IMG/VR virus record: IMGVR_UViG_3300017987_000152
Span: 1-43,940 of that record
Direction: 5' to 3' (one strand)
Length of the DNA stretch: 43,940 nucleotides
Origin: a virus
A program made the position numbers and the translations under genes. This document shows positions 1 to 9,544 of the stretch, in pieces. The notes below the pieces were generated by a model, which saw only the letters and a list, made by a program, of their open reading frames with translations, had not been told where the DNA came from and did not search any database. Position 1 is the stretch's first letter. Every line of letters begins with the position of its first letter.

Positions 1-1
1 A

Positions 2-283
2 GAATGGTCTTACTTCTGGAGTCACGATGCCACGAACAACGACTTCGAGGCCAGGATTCAGGTCAATGACACGACCACGCTCATGACCCACGTGCAGGAG
101 CCCAAGGACTCTGGTGGTTCTGGCCCTGGGGGCACAAATCAGCGGTTTCCTGCTGCCGGTTTCATTTCATTGCTCGGCCTGACTGCTGGGACCTACAACT
201 ATGATCTTGATCTTCGCACGCGGAACAACAACGTGGAGTCGACGATGCTCGACGCCAGGATGAGGGTCTACAGGGAGTCGTAA
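2..283 (+). CDS. Tail fibre C-terminal domain (5' truncated by window edge)
   Basis: The frame is open from the first bases of the window to a TAA at 281-283, so this is the last 93 residues of a longer protein. It closely matches the last ~95 residues of the next gene: both contain W-S-Y, ATNNDF, QEPKDSGGSGPGGTNQ and a final DAR-(M/L)-x-(V/I)-YR. The stretch around 99-140 is almost identical in DNA to 4519-4562, so the duplication is recent or maintained by recombination. The predicted beta-rich, Gly/Asn-rich C-terminal domain suggests a trimeric fibre tip or adhesin; that role is inferred. The TAA shares one base with the next ATG (TAATG), so the two genes are probably translationally coupled. 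Confidence 0.8.
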   Translation, partial: EWSYFWSHDATNNDFEARIQVNDTTTLMTHVQEPKDSGGSGPGGTNQRFPAAGFISLLGLTAGTYNYDLDLRTRNNNVESTMLDARMRVYRES

Positions 284-3200
284 TGGCGTTTGTTGATCGA
301 GATGTGGCGAGCGACTTCACTTCACTCGCACCAGGGGACTATCCGAACCTGACAGGCTTGGCTTTTGATATCGATGGCGAAGGCCTCCTGTCTCCCACCT
401 ACGAATCCATTCAGCTCTTTGAGGTGGGGTCGGTGATCACCGTCCGCTTCTTCTTCTCCGCTGCCTTGAGCCCAGCGCAGGAGTCGGCCCTTGATGCGAT
501 TTGCGCCAGTCACCTTCCGACCGACGACGAACCCCAGCCCGACCAGGTGGAGCTTGAGGACGTCTCAACGATCAACGGTGTAGACTTCGACACGTTCGCC
601 CTGGACACAAACAACCACGTTGCCAGTTCGAGCAACCCCCACAACACCAACCTGCTCAACATTCCGAGCTTCACGCTGGGTGAACTCAACACCAAGCTCA
701 CAGGTGCCAATGTTGACGACTCTTCGGATCCAAGGACTCCAACTGATCACGCTTCGTCTCACTCCAGTGGCGAGTCAGATGAGCTCGTCGTTCAGAATCT
801 AAGCTCAGGCGCGGCTCCTGTTGATCAGGTTTTCCGGTCCGATGGCGCCGGGGGCGTGAGCTTGGTCCCGTTGGCGTCGATCAATTCCGATCACGGAGGC
901 TTGACCGGACTTGGGGATGATGACCATCCCCAGTACATCCTTGTCGATGGGTCGAGGGCCTTCACTGGAGATCTCAATGCCGGAGGGAATGATCTCACGA
1001 ACGTGGGCCTCGTTGATGGGGTGGACGTCGATGCGTTCGAGTCCACCACAAACGCACACATCGCGAACCAGTCGAACCCTCACCTGACGAGTGTGGCCAA
1101 CATCGTCCCCGGCACGTTGGCCCAGCTCAACGGCAAGATCACAGATGCTACGCTGGATGATGTCGGTGACCCTCGTGATCCTACCGCTCACGCGAGCACC
1201 CACGAGCAGGGCGGCGTTGATGAGTTGTTGGCGCAGAATCTTGGGTCTGGAGCCGCCGCCGCTGGCCAAGTCCTTGAGACGGACGGCGCCGGGGGGTACG
1301 CGCTCACGCCCTTGTCAAGCATCACCGACCACGGGAGTTTGGGCGGACTTGGAGACGATGACCACCTCCAGTACGTCCCCGCAGATGGTTCGAGGCCGTT
1401 TACCGCAGATGCAGACCTCGGGTCGAACAACATCACCAACGTTGGCCTTGTGGACGGCGTGGATGTGGATGTCTTCGCGACAAACACGAACGCGCACATC
1501 GCAGATACGAACAACCCTCATGGGACTGATCTGGGCAACATCGGAGCGGGTACGCTCGCGGAGCTTAACGCGGCACTCACGGATGCCAATGTCGATGACG
1601 CAGGCGATCCAAGGACACCTACCACTCACGCCTCGACCCATGTGGCAGGCGGTTCAGATCCTCTGTCTCACAATAGCCTCCCCGACCTCACCGTTGGTGA
1701 CCCCCACACCCAGTACACGACTGAACCTCGAGCCCGTGCTGCTGCACCCGTGCAGCCAACATCAGGTCTTCCTGCGAGCGCGCTCGGCCAAGACGGCGAT
1801 CTTGCAATTGATCCTATCGATACTTCGCTTTACGAGAAGTCGGGAGGTACATGGTCAAACGTCGGAGCCCTCAAGGGGGACAAGGGCGATACCGGATTCG
1901 GCATTGGCGCCTTTGCTAGAACGACCTCCACTGGGGCGATTGTGGACGGTCTTGGTCTGACCGTCTTCAGGGTCTCCCTGGGTCGGTACAGATACGACTT
2001 CACCACCCCGCTGCCGAATGCGAACTACGCCGTGTTCGGTCAGGTCTACAACACATCGACTGACACCAACGTCGAGTTCCAAACCTCCGACCTGTCCAAT
2101 ACCGGATTTTTCATGTCGGTTGGTCAGGGCGACAACGGTACTGCGAACGACACCAACGTCGACCGTGATCACTCCGTCTTCGTTGTGGGTCCTGACATTC
2201 AAGGTCCCTCCGGCATCACCTCGGCCTACCAGTCATGGCTCGCGGTTGGCAACGTGGGCACCGAGGCTGATTTCATCGCATCGCTCGTTGGGCCTGCCGG
2301 TCCTGGTGTGCCTACGGGTGGCACGTCGGGCCAAGTCCTCGTCAAGCAGTCTGCCACGGACTTCGACACGGCGTTTCAGACCTTGGCGGCTGGTGATGTG
2401 GGTGCGGATCCTGCGGGCACGGCTTCGTCTGAGATTGCCGATCACGTAAACCAGACAATCAACCCGGACCCTCACCCCCAGTACACCACCGCTGCCGAGG
2501 CGGCCTCCGCCGCTCCGATCCAGTCGGTCAACGGCGATACCGGTCCTGCCGTCTCGCTCACCACCAGCAATGTCCCCGAGGGGTCGAGCCTCTACTACAC
2601 CGAGGCTAGAGTCTCCGCGAACGTTGATGTGGCTGCGAACACGGCACACAGGGGCACCACGGGCAACCCCCACAGCACCACGCCAGCCGATATCGGAGCC
2701 ATCGCCTCCACCGAAAAAGCGGCGGCCAACGGCGTGGCTACCCTGGACGCCAGTGGCAAGGTGCCTACGGCCCAGATACCATCGTCGGCCCTGCCATCGT
2801 TCGACGTCGTGGCGGACATACCAGCTCGTGACGCCCTTACTGCCCAGGAGGGAGATGAGGCGTTTGTGACGTCCGAGGGCAAGTTCTACATTTACGATGG
2901 TTCGGCGTGGATCGAGAGGACTCCAACCCCAGGCACGATGATTGGTCCGTCATCCTCCACGGATGGTGCAGTCGTAATCTTCGACGGCACGTCAGGTCAG
3001 GTGACCCGCAACTCCACGCTCATCCTTGATGGGTCGAACAACCTGAACGTGCCTGGAGATATCATCCTCCCCGGCACCGTGGATGGCGTGGATGTCTCGG
3101 CCCAGGCCACGACAACGAACGCCCACATCGCGGACACGGGCAACCCGCACAGCACGAGCATCGCCAACATTGCATCAGGCACACTGGCTCAACTCAACGC

Positions 3201-4701
3201 TGCCGTCACTGATGCCACCCTCGATGATGCTGGCGACCCCAGGGACCCAAACGCCCACGGCTCAACCCACCACCAAGGTGGGTCTGACGAGATAGAGGTT
3301 CAGGACCTTGGTTCTGGCACGGCGACACCTGGTCAGATCTTCGTGGCAGATGGATCGGGCGGAGTGGATGCTGTTGATCCTCCGACAGTCATCACCGATC
3401 ACGGGAGCCTGGGCGGGCTGGGTGACGACGATCACATTCAGTACCTGCCCTTGACCGGCGCGAGGTCTATGTCGGGCGATCTGGGTATGGACGAGAACGA
3501 CATCGTCAACGTCAGGTTCGTCGATGGGGTCGACATCGCAGCCCAGGCGCTCACCACAAACTCCCACATTGCAGACACGAACAACCCACATGGCACGAGC
3601 ATCGCCAACCTCGTGGGTGGAACCCTGGCGCAGCTCAACTCCAAGCTCGCAGGAGCTACCCTCGACGACGAGAACTCCCCGAGGACACCCACAGCCCACG
3701 CTGCATCACACAACCAGGGTGGGTCAGACGAGCTCGTGGTTCAAAACCTCGGATCCGGCGCGGCGGCGGCAGGCTTGCTCTTCCAGACGGATGGATCGGG
3801 AGGGGTTACGACGATCCCCACGCCGTCTGTAATCACGGACCACGGAGGTCTTACGGGCCTTGGGGACGACGATCACCCCCAGTACACGCTCGCTGACGGC
3901 TCTCGGGCCTTCACGGGTGATATCAACGCCGGAGGGAACGACCTCACGAACGTTGGTCTTGTCGATGGTGTCGACGTGAGCGTGTTTGAGACGAACACGA
4001 ACAGCCACATCGGCGACACCAGCAACCCGCATGGGACCGACATCGGGAATCTCGGTGGAGGTACGCTGGCTGAGCTTAACTCGAAGATCACCGATGCGAA
4101 CGTCGATGACGCAGGGGATCCTCGCGATCCGAACGCTCATGCGTCGACGCACATCAACGGAGGCTCCGACCCGATCGACGCTGATCGGCTGAGGGTCGAC
4201 TACGTGCCGACCACCTACGATCGGGACACGTCGATCGCTGAGGCGACGAACCAGGAGGACCTTTCCGCGCACCTTGCGGGTATCAACTCTCGGCTCGTCT
4301 TCGGGCAGAACATGGTCGAGGCGGAGAGCTTGGCACCCTCTACGGACACTGGCGGGGCGTTCCAGACCAAGCTCACATTGAGCGTGACGACGAACGCGAG
4401 CAATGCCGGTAGGTACAGGCTGGACTGGTCGTATGCCTGGAACCATAATGCCACGAACAACGATTTCTTGGCTCGGATCCGACAGGATGGCTCAACAGAT
4501 ATCATGACTCACAGGCAGGAACCCAAGGACTCTGGTGGGTCTGGCCCTGGGGGCACAAATCAGGTCCACCGTGCGTCGGGGTTCATCAACCTGACTCTGA
4601 CGACAGGGACATTCCAGTTCGATCTGGATTACGCCACTCAGACTCCAGGGATCGAAAGCACCATCGCTGATGCGCGGCTCATGATTTACAGGATTTCGTG
4701 A
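283..4701 (+). CDS. Large modular tail fibre / adhesin protein
   Basis: This 1472-residue protein is a likely receptor-binding fibre. Residues 1-95 form a domain shared with the next two genes (hydrophobic strand, then a SPAQ-x-x-ALDAI helix). From about residue 98 it carries repeating modules of roughly 145 residues: a (D/N)GVD start, N-(A/S)-HI-x-(D/N)-x-x-NPH, a DAGDPR-x-P segment, H-x-x-GG-x-(D/S), and DHGGLTGLGDDDH-x-QY, the last near residues 203, 347, 1037 and 1184. Such (L/G)GLGDDDH-x-QY and NPH motifs are common in phage fibres. The middle holds a short collagen-like GDKGDTG, a GTEADFIASLVGPAG segment and a TLDASGKVPTAQIP linker typical of tail fibres. The C-terminal ~95 residues duplicate the upstream partial gene. 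The start ATG overlaps the previous stop. Confidence 0.88.
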   Translation: MAFVDRDVASDFTSLAPGDYPNLTGLAFDIDGEGLLSPTYESIQLFEVGSVITVRFFFSAALSPAQESALDAICASHLPTDDEPQPDQVELEDVSTINGVDFDTFALDTNNHVASSSNPHNTNLLNIPSFTLGELNTKLTGANVDDSSDPRTPTDHASSHSSGESDELVVQNLSSGAAPVDQVFRSDGAGGVSLVPLASINSDHGGLTGLGDDDHPQYILVDGSRAFTGDLNAGGNDLTNVGLVDGVDVDAFESTTNAHIANQSNPHLTSVANIVPGTLAQLNGKITDATLDDVGDPRDPTAHASTHEQGGVDELLAQNLGSGAAAAGQVLETDGAGGYALTPLSSITDHGSLGGLGDDDHLQYVPADGSRPFTADADLGSNNITNVGLVDGVDVDVFATNTNAHIADTNNPHGTDLGNIGAGTLAELNAALTDANVDDAGDPRTPTTHASTHVAGGSDPLSHNSLPDLTVGDPHTQYTTEPRARAAAPVQPTSGLPASALGQDGDLAIDPIDTSLYEKSGGTWSNVGALKGDKGDTGFGIGAFARTTSTGAIVDGLGLTVFRVSLGRYRYDFTTPLPNANYAVFGQVYNTSTDTNVEFQTSDLSNTGFFMSVGQGDNGTANDTNVDRDHSVFVVGPDIQGPSGITSAYQSWLAVGNVGTEADFIASLVGPAGPGVPTGGTSGQVLVKQSATDFDTAFQTLAAGDVGADPAGTASSEIADHVNQTINPDPHPQYTTAAEAASAAPIQSVNGDTGPAVSLTTSNVPEGSSLYYTEARVSANVDVAANTAHRGTTGNPHSTTPADIGAIASTEKAAANGVATLDASGKVPTAQIPSSALPSFDVVADIPARDALTAQEGDEAFVTSEGKFYIYDGSAWIERTPTPGTMIGPSSSTDGAVVIFDGTSGQVTRNSTLILDGSNNLNVPGDIILPGTVDGVDVSAQATTTNAHIADTGNPHSTSIANIASGTLAQLNAAVTDATLDDAGDPRDPNAHGSTHHQGGSDEIEVQDLGSGTATPGQIFVADGSGGVDAVDPPTVITDHGSLGGLGDDDHIQYLPLTGARSMSGDLGMDENDIVNVRFVDGVDIAAQALTTNSHIADTNNPHGTSIANLVGGTLAQLNSKLAGATLDDENSPRTPTAHAASHNQGGSDELVVQNLGSGAAAAGLLFQTDGSGGVTTIPTPSVITDHGGLTGLGDDDHPQYTLADGSRAFTGDINAGGNDLTNVGLVDGVDVSVFETNTNSHIGDTSNPHGTDIGNLGGGTLAELNSKITDANVDDAGDPRDPNAHASTHINGGSDPIDADRLRVDYVPTTYDRDTSIAEATNQEDLSAHLAGINSRLVFGQNMVEAESLAPSTDTGGAFQTKLTLSVTTNASNAGRYRLDWSYAWNHNATNNDFLARIRQDGSTDIMTHRQEPKDSGGSGPGGTNQVHRASGFINLTLTTGTFQFDLDYATQTPGIESTIADARLMIYRIS
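574..4170 (+). repeat. Tandem protein-coding repeat modules of the tail fibre
   Basis: In-frame repeats recur inside the large fibre gene. NPH-type units begin near nucleotides 574, 1015, 1450, 3075, 3520 and 3960, and DHG(G/S)LxGLGDDDH units near 889, 1321, 3391 and 3832. The spacing of adjacent copies is about 435-445 bp. A non-repetitive block (about 1690-2950) containing collagen-like and other fibre segments separates two copies before it from later ones. The pattern suggests growth of the fibre shaft by unequal recombination; repeat limits are approximate. Confidence 0.75.
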
Positions 4702-4702
4702 T

Positions 4703-6271
4703 ATGGACGTCGTCTACTCATTGGGCCAGTTTACCGGTCTAACCCAAGGGGCCAGTCCACAGGCTGGTCAGCTCTATCAAGACCTATCCAGCGACCCTCT
4801 TGTTGCGGCCATATTTTCGCACATCAAGATCGAGGGTGACGACGTCACCGTAGTGCTCACCGCGAGCCCTGATGTTGCACAGTCCGCTTTAATCGACATC
4901 ATCGTGGCCTCCCATGACGGTCTCGGCACCCAGGAAGACAGGTCACCGAGCGATCAGATCAGCGACGTCGTCATCCAGACGGCCAACGGTCGAGATTTCA
5001 GCGCGTTCCTGTCAGACACGGAGGCCCACGTAGCAGCGAGATCCAACCCCCACCAGACTTCGATGTCTGATCTTCCCGAGTTTGATCTGGCGGCAATCAA
5101 CGACAGGCTCCAAGGTGGCGATCTCGATCTGTCAACTGCCCCAAGAGATCCCAATTCTCATGCCTCAAGCCACGAGCTGGGCGGGACGGACGAGATTGCC
5201 CTCCAGACTTTGTCGAGCGGAGGTCAGCCCGAGGGTCTGATACCCAGGACCAACCAGTCTGGAGGCTTTGATCTGGTGCCTATCGTGGGTGCTCAGCAGG
5301 TGCCTATCATCTCGGCATACAACCAGTCTGCCGGATCAGATTTCTCAACAAACGGGTTCGATGGAATCGTCCTAGACTCTACCAGTCACATCAACCTGAA
5401 CTATTTCAGTCTCAACACCAACAGCGGCCAAATCACGATCCTCATATCGGGCCTCTACTCGATAGATGCCTATGCCTCATTCGAGCAGGTGTCCACGAGC
5501 ACCAGAACGGTTGGCCTGTTCAGGGTCGTCAAGAACGGCGTTCCGATCGAGGGGATGCTTGGGTACACCTACAGCCACAGGGCATCGATCGGTGAGGGCA
5601 ATGCTGCCACCAAACAGGGGATGCTCTTAGCCCAAGGGGATGTGATTCAGCTTCAGGGCACCGTCGAGGATTCTGCTGGAGACAATGCGGCGCTCAGGCC
5701 GATTGCATCAGCATGTGGTCTTTTCATACGCCTTGAGGAGGGCCTACAGGGGCCTCAAGGGCCTCAAGGCATACCTGGAACGGGCTCGTCCGTACTGCTT
5801 TACGCCGACGGCAACTTCGAGGGGTCGTACACCGACATCAACCTGCTCAACGCAACTGTAGAGGATGCTGGAGGCGGGCAGGCGGACGTTCAGATCAACA
5901 CGCCGCCCATGGTGAGGTTTTTCGGTCGAAACGAGTCGCCACTGAGCTTCACCGGCTATGGTGCCCGAGACCGGGTTACGCTGACCCAGACGTTGCAGCC
6001 CGGTATCTATGAGGTCAAGGCATACTGCGAGACGTTTTCTTCGAGTGGTTCGGCTGAGTGGATCGTGAGTCTGCTTCTCAACGGGGATACAATCGCCCAG
6101 CAACAGGTGGAGCCAGAGGACACTGATGACAGGATCCAGTTCTGCACTTTCGATGAGTTTGAGGTAACCAGTCCGGCTGAGCACACCCTGATCCTGCGAA
6201 TTCAGCAGCGGGATGGAGGCGGTGTCTTGAGCATCCGTCGAGCCAGGGTTTCCATTCAGATGATCGCATGA
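4703..6271 (+). CDS. Tail fibre protein with C1q/TNF-like domain
   Basis: This is a 522-residue probable fibre or accessory adhesin. Residues 1-110 align with the start of the preceding fibre (VTVVLTASPDVAQSALIDIIVASH versus its ITVRFFF...ASH region), then comes one module with AHVAARSNPH and HELGGTDEI. Residues about 190-345 look like a jelly-roll of the C1q/TNF type (GLYSIDAYASF, later LAQGDVIQLQG), then a very short collagen-like GPQGPQGIPGTG. A second beta-sandwich runs to the C-terminus (LQPGIYEVKAYCETF). The gene starts one base after the previous TGA, so it is in the same transcription unit. Fold assignments are by pattern only. Confidence 0.78.
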   Translation: MDVVYSLGQFTGLTQGASPQAGQLYQDLSSDPLVAAIFSHIKIEGDDVTVVLTASPDVAQSALIDIIVASHDGLGTQEDRSPSDQISDVVIQTANGRDFSAFLSDTEAHVAARSNPHQTSMSDLPEFDLAAINDRLQGGDLDLSTAPRDPNSHASSHELGGTDEIALQTLSSGGQPEGLIPRTNQSGGFDLVPIVGAQQVPIISAYNQSAGSDFSTNGFDGIVLDSTSHINLNYFSLNTNSGQITILISGLYSIDAYASFEQVSTSTRTVGLFRVVKNGVPIEGMLGYTYSHRASIGEGNAATKQGMLLAQGDVIQLQGTVEDSAGDNAALRPIASACGLFIRLEEGLQGPQGPQGIPGTGSSVLLYADGNFEGSYTDINLLNATVEDAGGGQADVQINTPPMVRFFGRNESPLSFTGYGARDRVTLTQTLQPGIYEVKAYCETFSSSGSAEWIVSLLLNGDTIAQQQVEPEDTDDRIQFCTFDEFEVTSPAEHTLILRIQQRDGGGVLSIRRARVSIQMIA

Positions 6272-6279
6272 GGTAGCCA

Positions 6280-7521
6280 ATGCCTGTGGATACGCAGATC
6301 AGACCCGTAGGGGCCAGCACGGCGAATGGTGTTGTCGACATCATGTCGCTGAACAATGAGATCAACGCAAACGAGTCGATCGTGACCGCCATGGTTGGGG
6401 GAGCATCTGTTGAGGTCGATGGGCCTGACGTGGTCGTGGCATTCAAGGCGGTGCTCTCGCCTGCCGAAGTGGCGGCCTTTGATGCTGTGCTTCTCGCACA
6501 CCAAGGGATTGGCACTGTCGAGCCCACCACTGTGCAGGAGGTCTCGATCAAAGGCGTGAATACCATCAACGGGCGCTTGGATACGGCGATTTTCCCACCC
6601 GCTGTCAGTCGTAAGAACCTGTTCACGCACGACTTTACCGACCCGACGACTTGGTACACTTCGGCCGAGAAGATCGTGGATGAGCCCATGTTCCTGAACA
6701 CCGAAGGTCTGGGGACTCGCGTCTACGACATCGACGTCACCCAGTGGGATCGTGAGGTGTGCGTGATTCAGGCGCAGAATGCGAAGATCTTCGGCGAGGA
6801 CACCTTGCTCGCACCGGACGGTGAGACTTACGCCCCTGTGCTGACGGTCGATGGGAACGTGATGACCCCCAAGACGATCGAGAACCTCACCGACTTCGAC
6901 TACGAGATCGACTTCTCGAGCGAGAGGTTCACAGGTGACACCCGGCCCCGTAGAGGGGGTCGCGTCGAGTTCAGGGACGAACCTCCAGACGGATCTGAGA
7001 TCCGGCTGACATTCTATCGAGCCACCGACAGCAGGTTTTTCATCCGACCTGCTCCTGGGAAGGTCTTGGAACTCGATTCTGTCGAGATCCAGTTCTCCAC
7101 GAACGTGTCGGTCCGTGACACCATGATATTCCAGCCCTACGGCCGATTCGATGGGCTCTCGCCCGAGCAACAGGCGTACCTGACCGCCAACGTGTTTGGA
7201 GGCGTGACGCCCCCTGGTGACACTCGAGTGCCCTACGGCAACCCTACGGTCTACAAGTCCATGCGAGATTTCATCCGAGAGGCCAACGGCAACCACCCCA
7301 TCATCCCGCCGTCAGGTGCGCCTCAAGACATCATCAATTCCAGGGATCTCAGGTATGGCACGCTGACGTATCCGTGGAACTATCAGTCAGTGATCACACT
7401 TGAGTCTTCGAAGGGTATGGAGATTGAGATCAGACTCAAAAACGACCTGCCGTACTACGGCGAGTTTGGGGATGCCACGTTCTATTGCTACTCCGAGGAT
7501 GAGGGCTCAGTCGCAGAGTGA
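6280..7521 (+). CDS. Tail-associated protein sharing the fibre N-terminal domain
   Basis: This 413-residue protein starts at an ATG eight bases after the previous stop, with a GAGG-like site in the junction. Residues about 45-95 (VVVAFKAVLSPAEVAAFDAVLLAH) match the N-terminal domain of the two preceding fibres, so the three proteins probably dock at the same place on the tail. The remaining ~310 residues are beta-rich and unlike the repeat modules (YDIDVTQWDREV, RIRLTFYRA-like strands, NDLPYYGEF near the end). I do not recognise this part; an adaptor, adhesin or glycan-binding region is possible. No signal peptide or membrane segment is seen. Confidence 0.7.
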   Translation: MPVDTQIRPVGASTANGVVDIMSLNNEINANESIVTAMVGGASVEVDGPDVVVAFKAVLSPAEVAAFDAVLLAHQGIGTVEPTTVQEVSIKGVNTINGRLDTAIFPPAVSRKNLFTHDFTDPTTWYTSAEKIVDEPMFLNTEGLGTRVYDIDVTQWDREVCVIQAQNAKIFGEDTLLAPDGETYAPVLTVDGNVMTPKTIENLTDFDYEIDFSSERFTGDTRPRRGGRVEFRDEPPDGSEIRLTFYRATDSRFFIRPAPGKVLELDSVEIQFSTNVSVRDTMIFQPYGRFDGLSPEQQAYLTANVFGGVTPPGDTRVPYGNPTVYKSMRDFIREANGNHPIIPPSGAPQDIINSRDLRYGTLTYPWNYQSVITLESSKGMEIEIRLKNDLPYYGEFGDATFYCYSEDEGSVAE

Positions 7522-7523
7522 TT

Positions 7524-7584
7524 GGCGCCTAGGCGTGGGGCTGTGTTCACATGATGGTTGAGGATTTTGTGGCCCCTAGCCGCC
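7524..7584 (+). other. Imperfect inverted repeat between fibre genes
   Basis: The 111-bp gap 7522-7632 has no convincing gene. It holds GGCGCCTAGG at 7524-7533 and CCTAGCCGCC at 7575-7584, which pair at 9 of 10 positions across a 41-base loop. No T-tract follows. An AT-rich GATATTAAA at 7609-7617 lies just upstream of the next gene's GGAG site and could be a promoter -10 region. The hairpin may be an RNA processing or attenuation site; the evidence is weak. Confidence 0.3.
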
Positions 7585-7632
7585 CAGTCTCGGCGCGGGC
7601 GTCAGAAGATATTAAAGCTGCGGAGATACAGC

Positions 7633-9162
7633 ATGGCGACGACATTCACTCTCTTGGTCAACCCGCTGATCGGCACCGACTTCGAGCTCGAAAGTCAAGG
7701 TGTGGTCATCCCGGCCGCCGGCGGGCTTCAGTTCACTGATCGCGACGAAATCCTTGAGATTCTTGAGGATATCGACCTTATTGGTGATGCGGATCGCCCG
7801 GGGTTGCTCAATGACAACTCTCAGGGCGTCAACTCGTCCACGCTCGTCCTTCAGATCGACGGCGCGAATGTGCCACAGGCCGATGTGGTTGCTGCACTCG
7901 AGTGGGTGCAGCTGTCGCGGTCTGGGAACTTTTCTTTCGTCGCGCGCGAGTCGGGTGGCGACGTAGAGGAGAACATCAGCTTTGGTGGCGGCGCTACGGT
8001 GTCCAGCCTCGCGTTGGGCACGGACGCGGATGCGGGCGGATTCACCATCACGAACATCGCCAGCCCCGTTGGCGGCACCGACGCAGCGACCAAGGACTAC
8101 GTCGACTCGTTGGCGCAAGGACTCGTGCCCAAGGAGATGGCGCGCGTGGTCTCGACGACCAACGTGGCGCTCACGGGCACCCCCACGATCGACGGCGTCT
8201 CGACGATAGCGGGCGACCGGGTCTTGCTGTCAGGTCAAACCAATGCCGTTCAGAATGGTATTTGGGTTACTGCGGCTGGTGCGTGGTCTCGCCCCTCGGA
8301 TTTCGCGACGGGCGACTCCGCCGGTGGATCATTCATCTGCGTCCAAGAGGGCACGGATTTTGCCGACACCAAGTGGTTTGTCGCGACGGCCGCCCCGGAC
8401 GATGTGATCGATTCGAATCCGCTTGAGATCAAAATCCTTAACGGCGCGACAGAGCTAGATGCTGGCGCAGGCCTTACGCGCACAGGTCTGTCCATCGATG
8501 TGGGCGCGGGCGATGGCATCGTTGTCAACGCGGACGATGTCGCCGTCGACTACGGCCTCACGGCGCAGCCGCTCGGCCCCAACAGTCTCCCAGGCGCGTC
8601 CACACAGGTCGCGCGCGCCGATCACGTCCACGCGCACGGCGACCGCTCGTCGGATGGCGGCACGCAGCACACCGCATCCCAAGTCGGCCTCGCCGGCGCC
8701 TACCCGACGTTGAGCAACCCCACTGAGGTCGAGGCCGCGATCGCGGCGATCGAGTCTCTGCTCAGCGGTGGCCTCTCCACGGTTCGTGAGCTCTCGTACG
8801 CTCGCCGCGGTCGCGTCCCGAACAACACCCAGCTGTTCTACCTTGAGGCCCAGGATGGCGTCTCGTTGGCCGACGCCCCCATCCGCCGTCAGGCTGCTGG
8901 CGAAATTGCGGAGCTGGGCATCACCCTTGGTGACATCGTGGGGGTGGGCAAGGCGTATGAGCTTGTCGTCGTGAAGAACGGCGTGGCTCAGTCGCCTACG
9001 CTCGCCATCACGGCGGGTCAGGACAGCGCGGGGACGGTCTCGATCTCCCCCGCGATCACCTATGTTGCTGGCGACAAGATCGGCCTCGCTCTTCGTCGCA
9101 CCGCGGGCACGGGGCGTTCGACGTTCCGCTCTGCCCACGTGACAGTTGGCTTCACGGCGTGA
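7633..9162 (+). CDS. Tail fibre / virion protein with AATKDYVD motif
   Basis: This protein has 509 residues. The start at 7633 is chosen because GGAG lies 7 bases upstream and the protein then begins MATTFTLLVNPLIGTDFELE; the frame extends further upstream but without a ribosome site. Residues about 140-320 contain GGTDAATKDYVDSLAQGL, then GDRVLLSGQTNAVQNGIW and ADTKWFV, a block frequent in phage tail fibre and tail-associated proteins. The C-terminal ~130 residues (ELSYARRGRVPNNTQLFYLE, ITLGDIVGVGKAYELVVVK) form a separate beta-rich domain. Codon use looks more GC-rich than in the genes at 283-7521, consistent with a different origin. The role in adsorption is inferred. Confidence 0.72.
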   Translation: MATTFTLLVNPLIGTDFELESQGVVIPAAGGLQFTDRDEILEILEDIDLIGDADRPGLLNDNSQGVNSSTLVLQIDGANVPQADVVAALEWVQLSRSGNFSFVARESGGDVEENISFGGGATVSSLALGTDADAGGFTITNIASPVGGTDAATKDYVDSLAQGLVPKEMARVVSTTNVALTGTPTIDGVSTIAGDRVLLSGQTNAVQNGIWVTAAGAWSRPSDFATGDSAGGSFICVQEGTDFADTKWFVATAAPDDVIDSNPLEIKILNGATELDAGAGLTRTGLSIDVGAGDGIVVNADDVAVDYGLTAQPLGPNSLPGASTQVARADHVHAHGDRSSDGGTQHTASQVGLAGAYPTLSNPTEVEAAIAAIESLLSGGLSTVRELSYARRGRVPNNTQLFYLEAQDGVSLADAPIRRQAAGEIAELGITLGDIVGVGKAYELVVVKNGVAQSPTLAITAGQDSAGTVSISPAITYVAGDKIGLALRRTAGTGRSTFRSAHVTVGFTA

Positions 9163-9165
9163 TGT

Positions 9166-9543
9166 ATGGCCAAGTTGACCAAGAAGCGCATTAGCGAGGT
9201 CATGATTGTGGTCACCGTTATGGTGATCAGCACATGGACCGCGATCATGGCCTCGAACGACTCTCCGGGCGACACGATCTCGGAGGCGATGCGTTCTTGG
9301 GCAGGTCGCTGGTGGGTCATTCCTTTTGCGTGGGCGGCTCTTTTTGGTCATTGGTTTGGTCCGTGTGTCCCGGCATGGATGCCTATCTGGTCGGGTTGGG
9401 TTCTGGCAGGGATGGGCGTGCTCATGTTTGGCTTGTGCGCAGCCGATACCTATCGTGTTACGTCGTGGTGGGTGTGGTGGCTCATGGGCATTTGGGGAGC
9501 GGCGTTGGGCGCCTTGTGCTGGCCGTTGTGTCGAGGAGGTTGA
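9166..9543 (+). CDS. Four-helix membrane protein, possible holin
   Basis: This 125-residue, very hydrophobic, Trp-rich protein has four likely transmembrane segments at about residues 11-29, 48-64, 70-93 and 99-119. It begins four bases after the fibre stop and ends one base before the endolysin start. Placement immediately upstream of a peptidoglycan-degrading enzyme makes a holin or other lysis membrane protein the best guess. Four segments are unusual for classical class I (three) or class II (two) holins, so the function is unproven. Confidence 0.6.
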   Translation: MAKLTKKRISEVMIVVTVMVISTWTAIMASNDSPGDTISEAMRSWAGRWWVIPFAWAALFGHWFGPCVPAWMPIWSGWVLAGMGVLMFGLCAADTYRVTSWWVWWLMGIWGAALGALCWPLCRGG

Positions 9544-9544
9544 G

